Of a stretch of DNA of 64,000 bases, positions 63,996 through 64,000 are shown piece after piece; position 1 is the stretch's first letter, and each line of letters begins with the position of its first letter. The notes under the pieces were generated by a model. It did not search any database and had not been told where the DNA came from. It saw only the letters and a list, made by a program, of their open reading frames with translations. The translations under genes and the position numbers were made by a program. Origin of the DNA: Photobacterium frigidiphilum. Its GTDB lineage: Bacteria > Pseudomonadota > Gammaproteobacteria > Enterobacterales > Vibrionaceae. The DNA lies in contig NZ_PYMJ01000028.1 of NCBI RefSeq assembly GCF_003025615.1, forward strand, positions 21,295-85,294, given 5' to 3'.

Positions 63996-64000
63996 GCAGT

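Overview
The window is ordinary bacterial chromosome from a gammaproteobacterium of the Vibrionaceae, most likely Photobacterium. This rests on protein resemblance to Vibrio/E. coli orthologues, the moderately low G+C, the 343-residue DapD type, and small families typical of vibrios (DUF3549, DUF3301, DUF2850, DUF2789). The genus is inference. I see no prophage, insertion sequence, CRISPR array or island.

Region 1 (1-17.9 kb, nearly all minus strand) is the conserved envelope/translation cluster. In transcription order: rpsB, tsf, pyrH, frr, uppS, cdsA, dxr, rseP, bamA, skp, lpxD, fabZ, lpxA, lpxB, rnhB and dnaE (3' end outside the window). It links protein synthesis, UMP supply, isoprenoid carrier and phospholipid synthesis, outer-membrane assembly and lipid A synthesis. 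Intergenic hairpins and intrinsic terminators divide it, and rpsB has a long leader that probably binds S2. map, glnD and yaeH follow on the plus strand.

Region 2 (22.2-57 kb) is the block known from E. coli as yqcA-truC-yqcC ... csrB ... syd-queF ... ppnN-xni-rlmM-ygdD-gcvA/gcvB-csdA-csdE-tcdA-mltA-argA-recD-recB-recC, in the same order but with lineage-specific insertions (DUF3549, DUF3301, DUF2789, DUF2310, a TPR protein, a GGDEF protein, DUF2850) and without amiC and ptrA.

The most striking segment is 25.5-27.8 kb. It has no credible protein gene but carries three tandem minus-strand CsrB-type small RNA genes. Each is packed with GGA motifs presented in hairpin loops and ends in an intrinsic terminator. 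Each is preceded, about 177-178 bp upstream of its inferred start, by a TGTAAG-N6-CTTACA-like GacA/UvrY/VarA palindrome. Copies 1 and 3 are 463-bp near-identical duplicates (three mismatches) in unrelated flanks. The middle copy is enlarged by a 50-bp internal tandem repeat that adds CsrA-binding hairpins. This is a triple CsrA-sponge locus at the position where E. coli has one csrB. A second small RNA, GcvB, lies divergent from gcvA.

Region 3 (57-64 kb) is a mix: a TDT/SLAC1-type transporter divergent from a LysR regulator, a Tag-like DNA glycosylase and yebG sharing a LexA box, dapD, a DUF2799 lipoprotein, an MFS efflux protein, a small membrane protein and tRNA-Asp(GUC).
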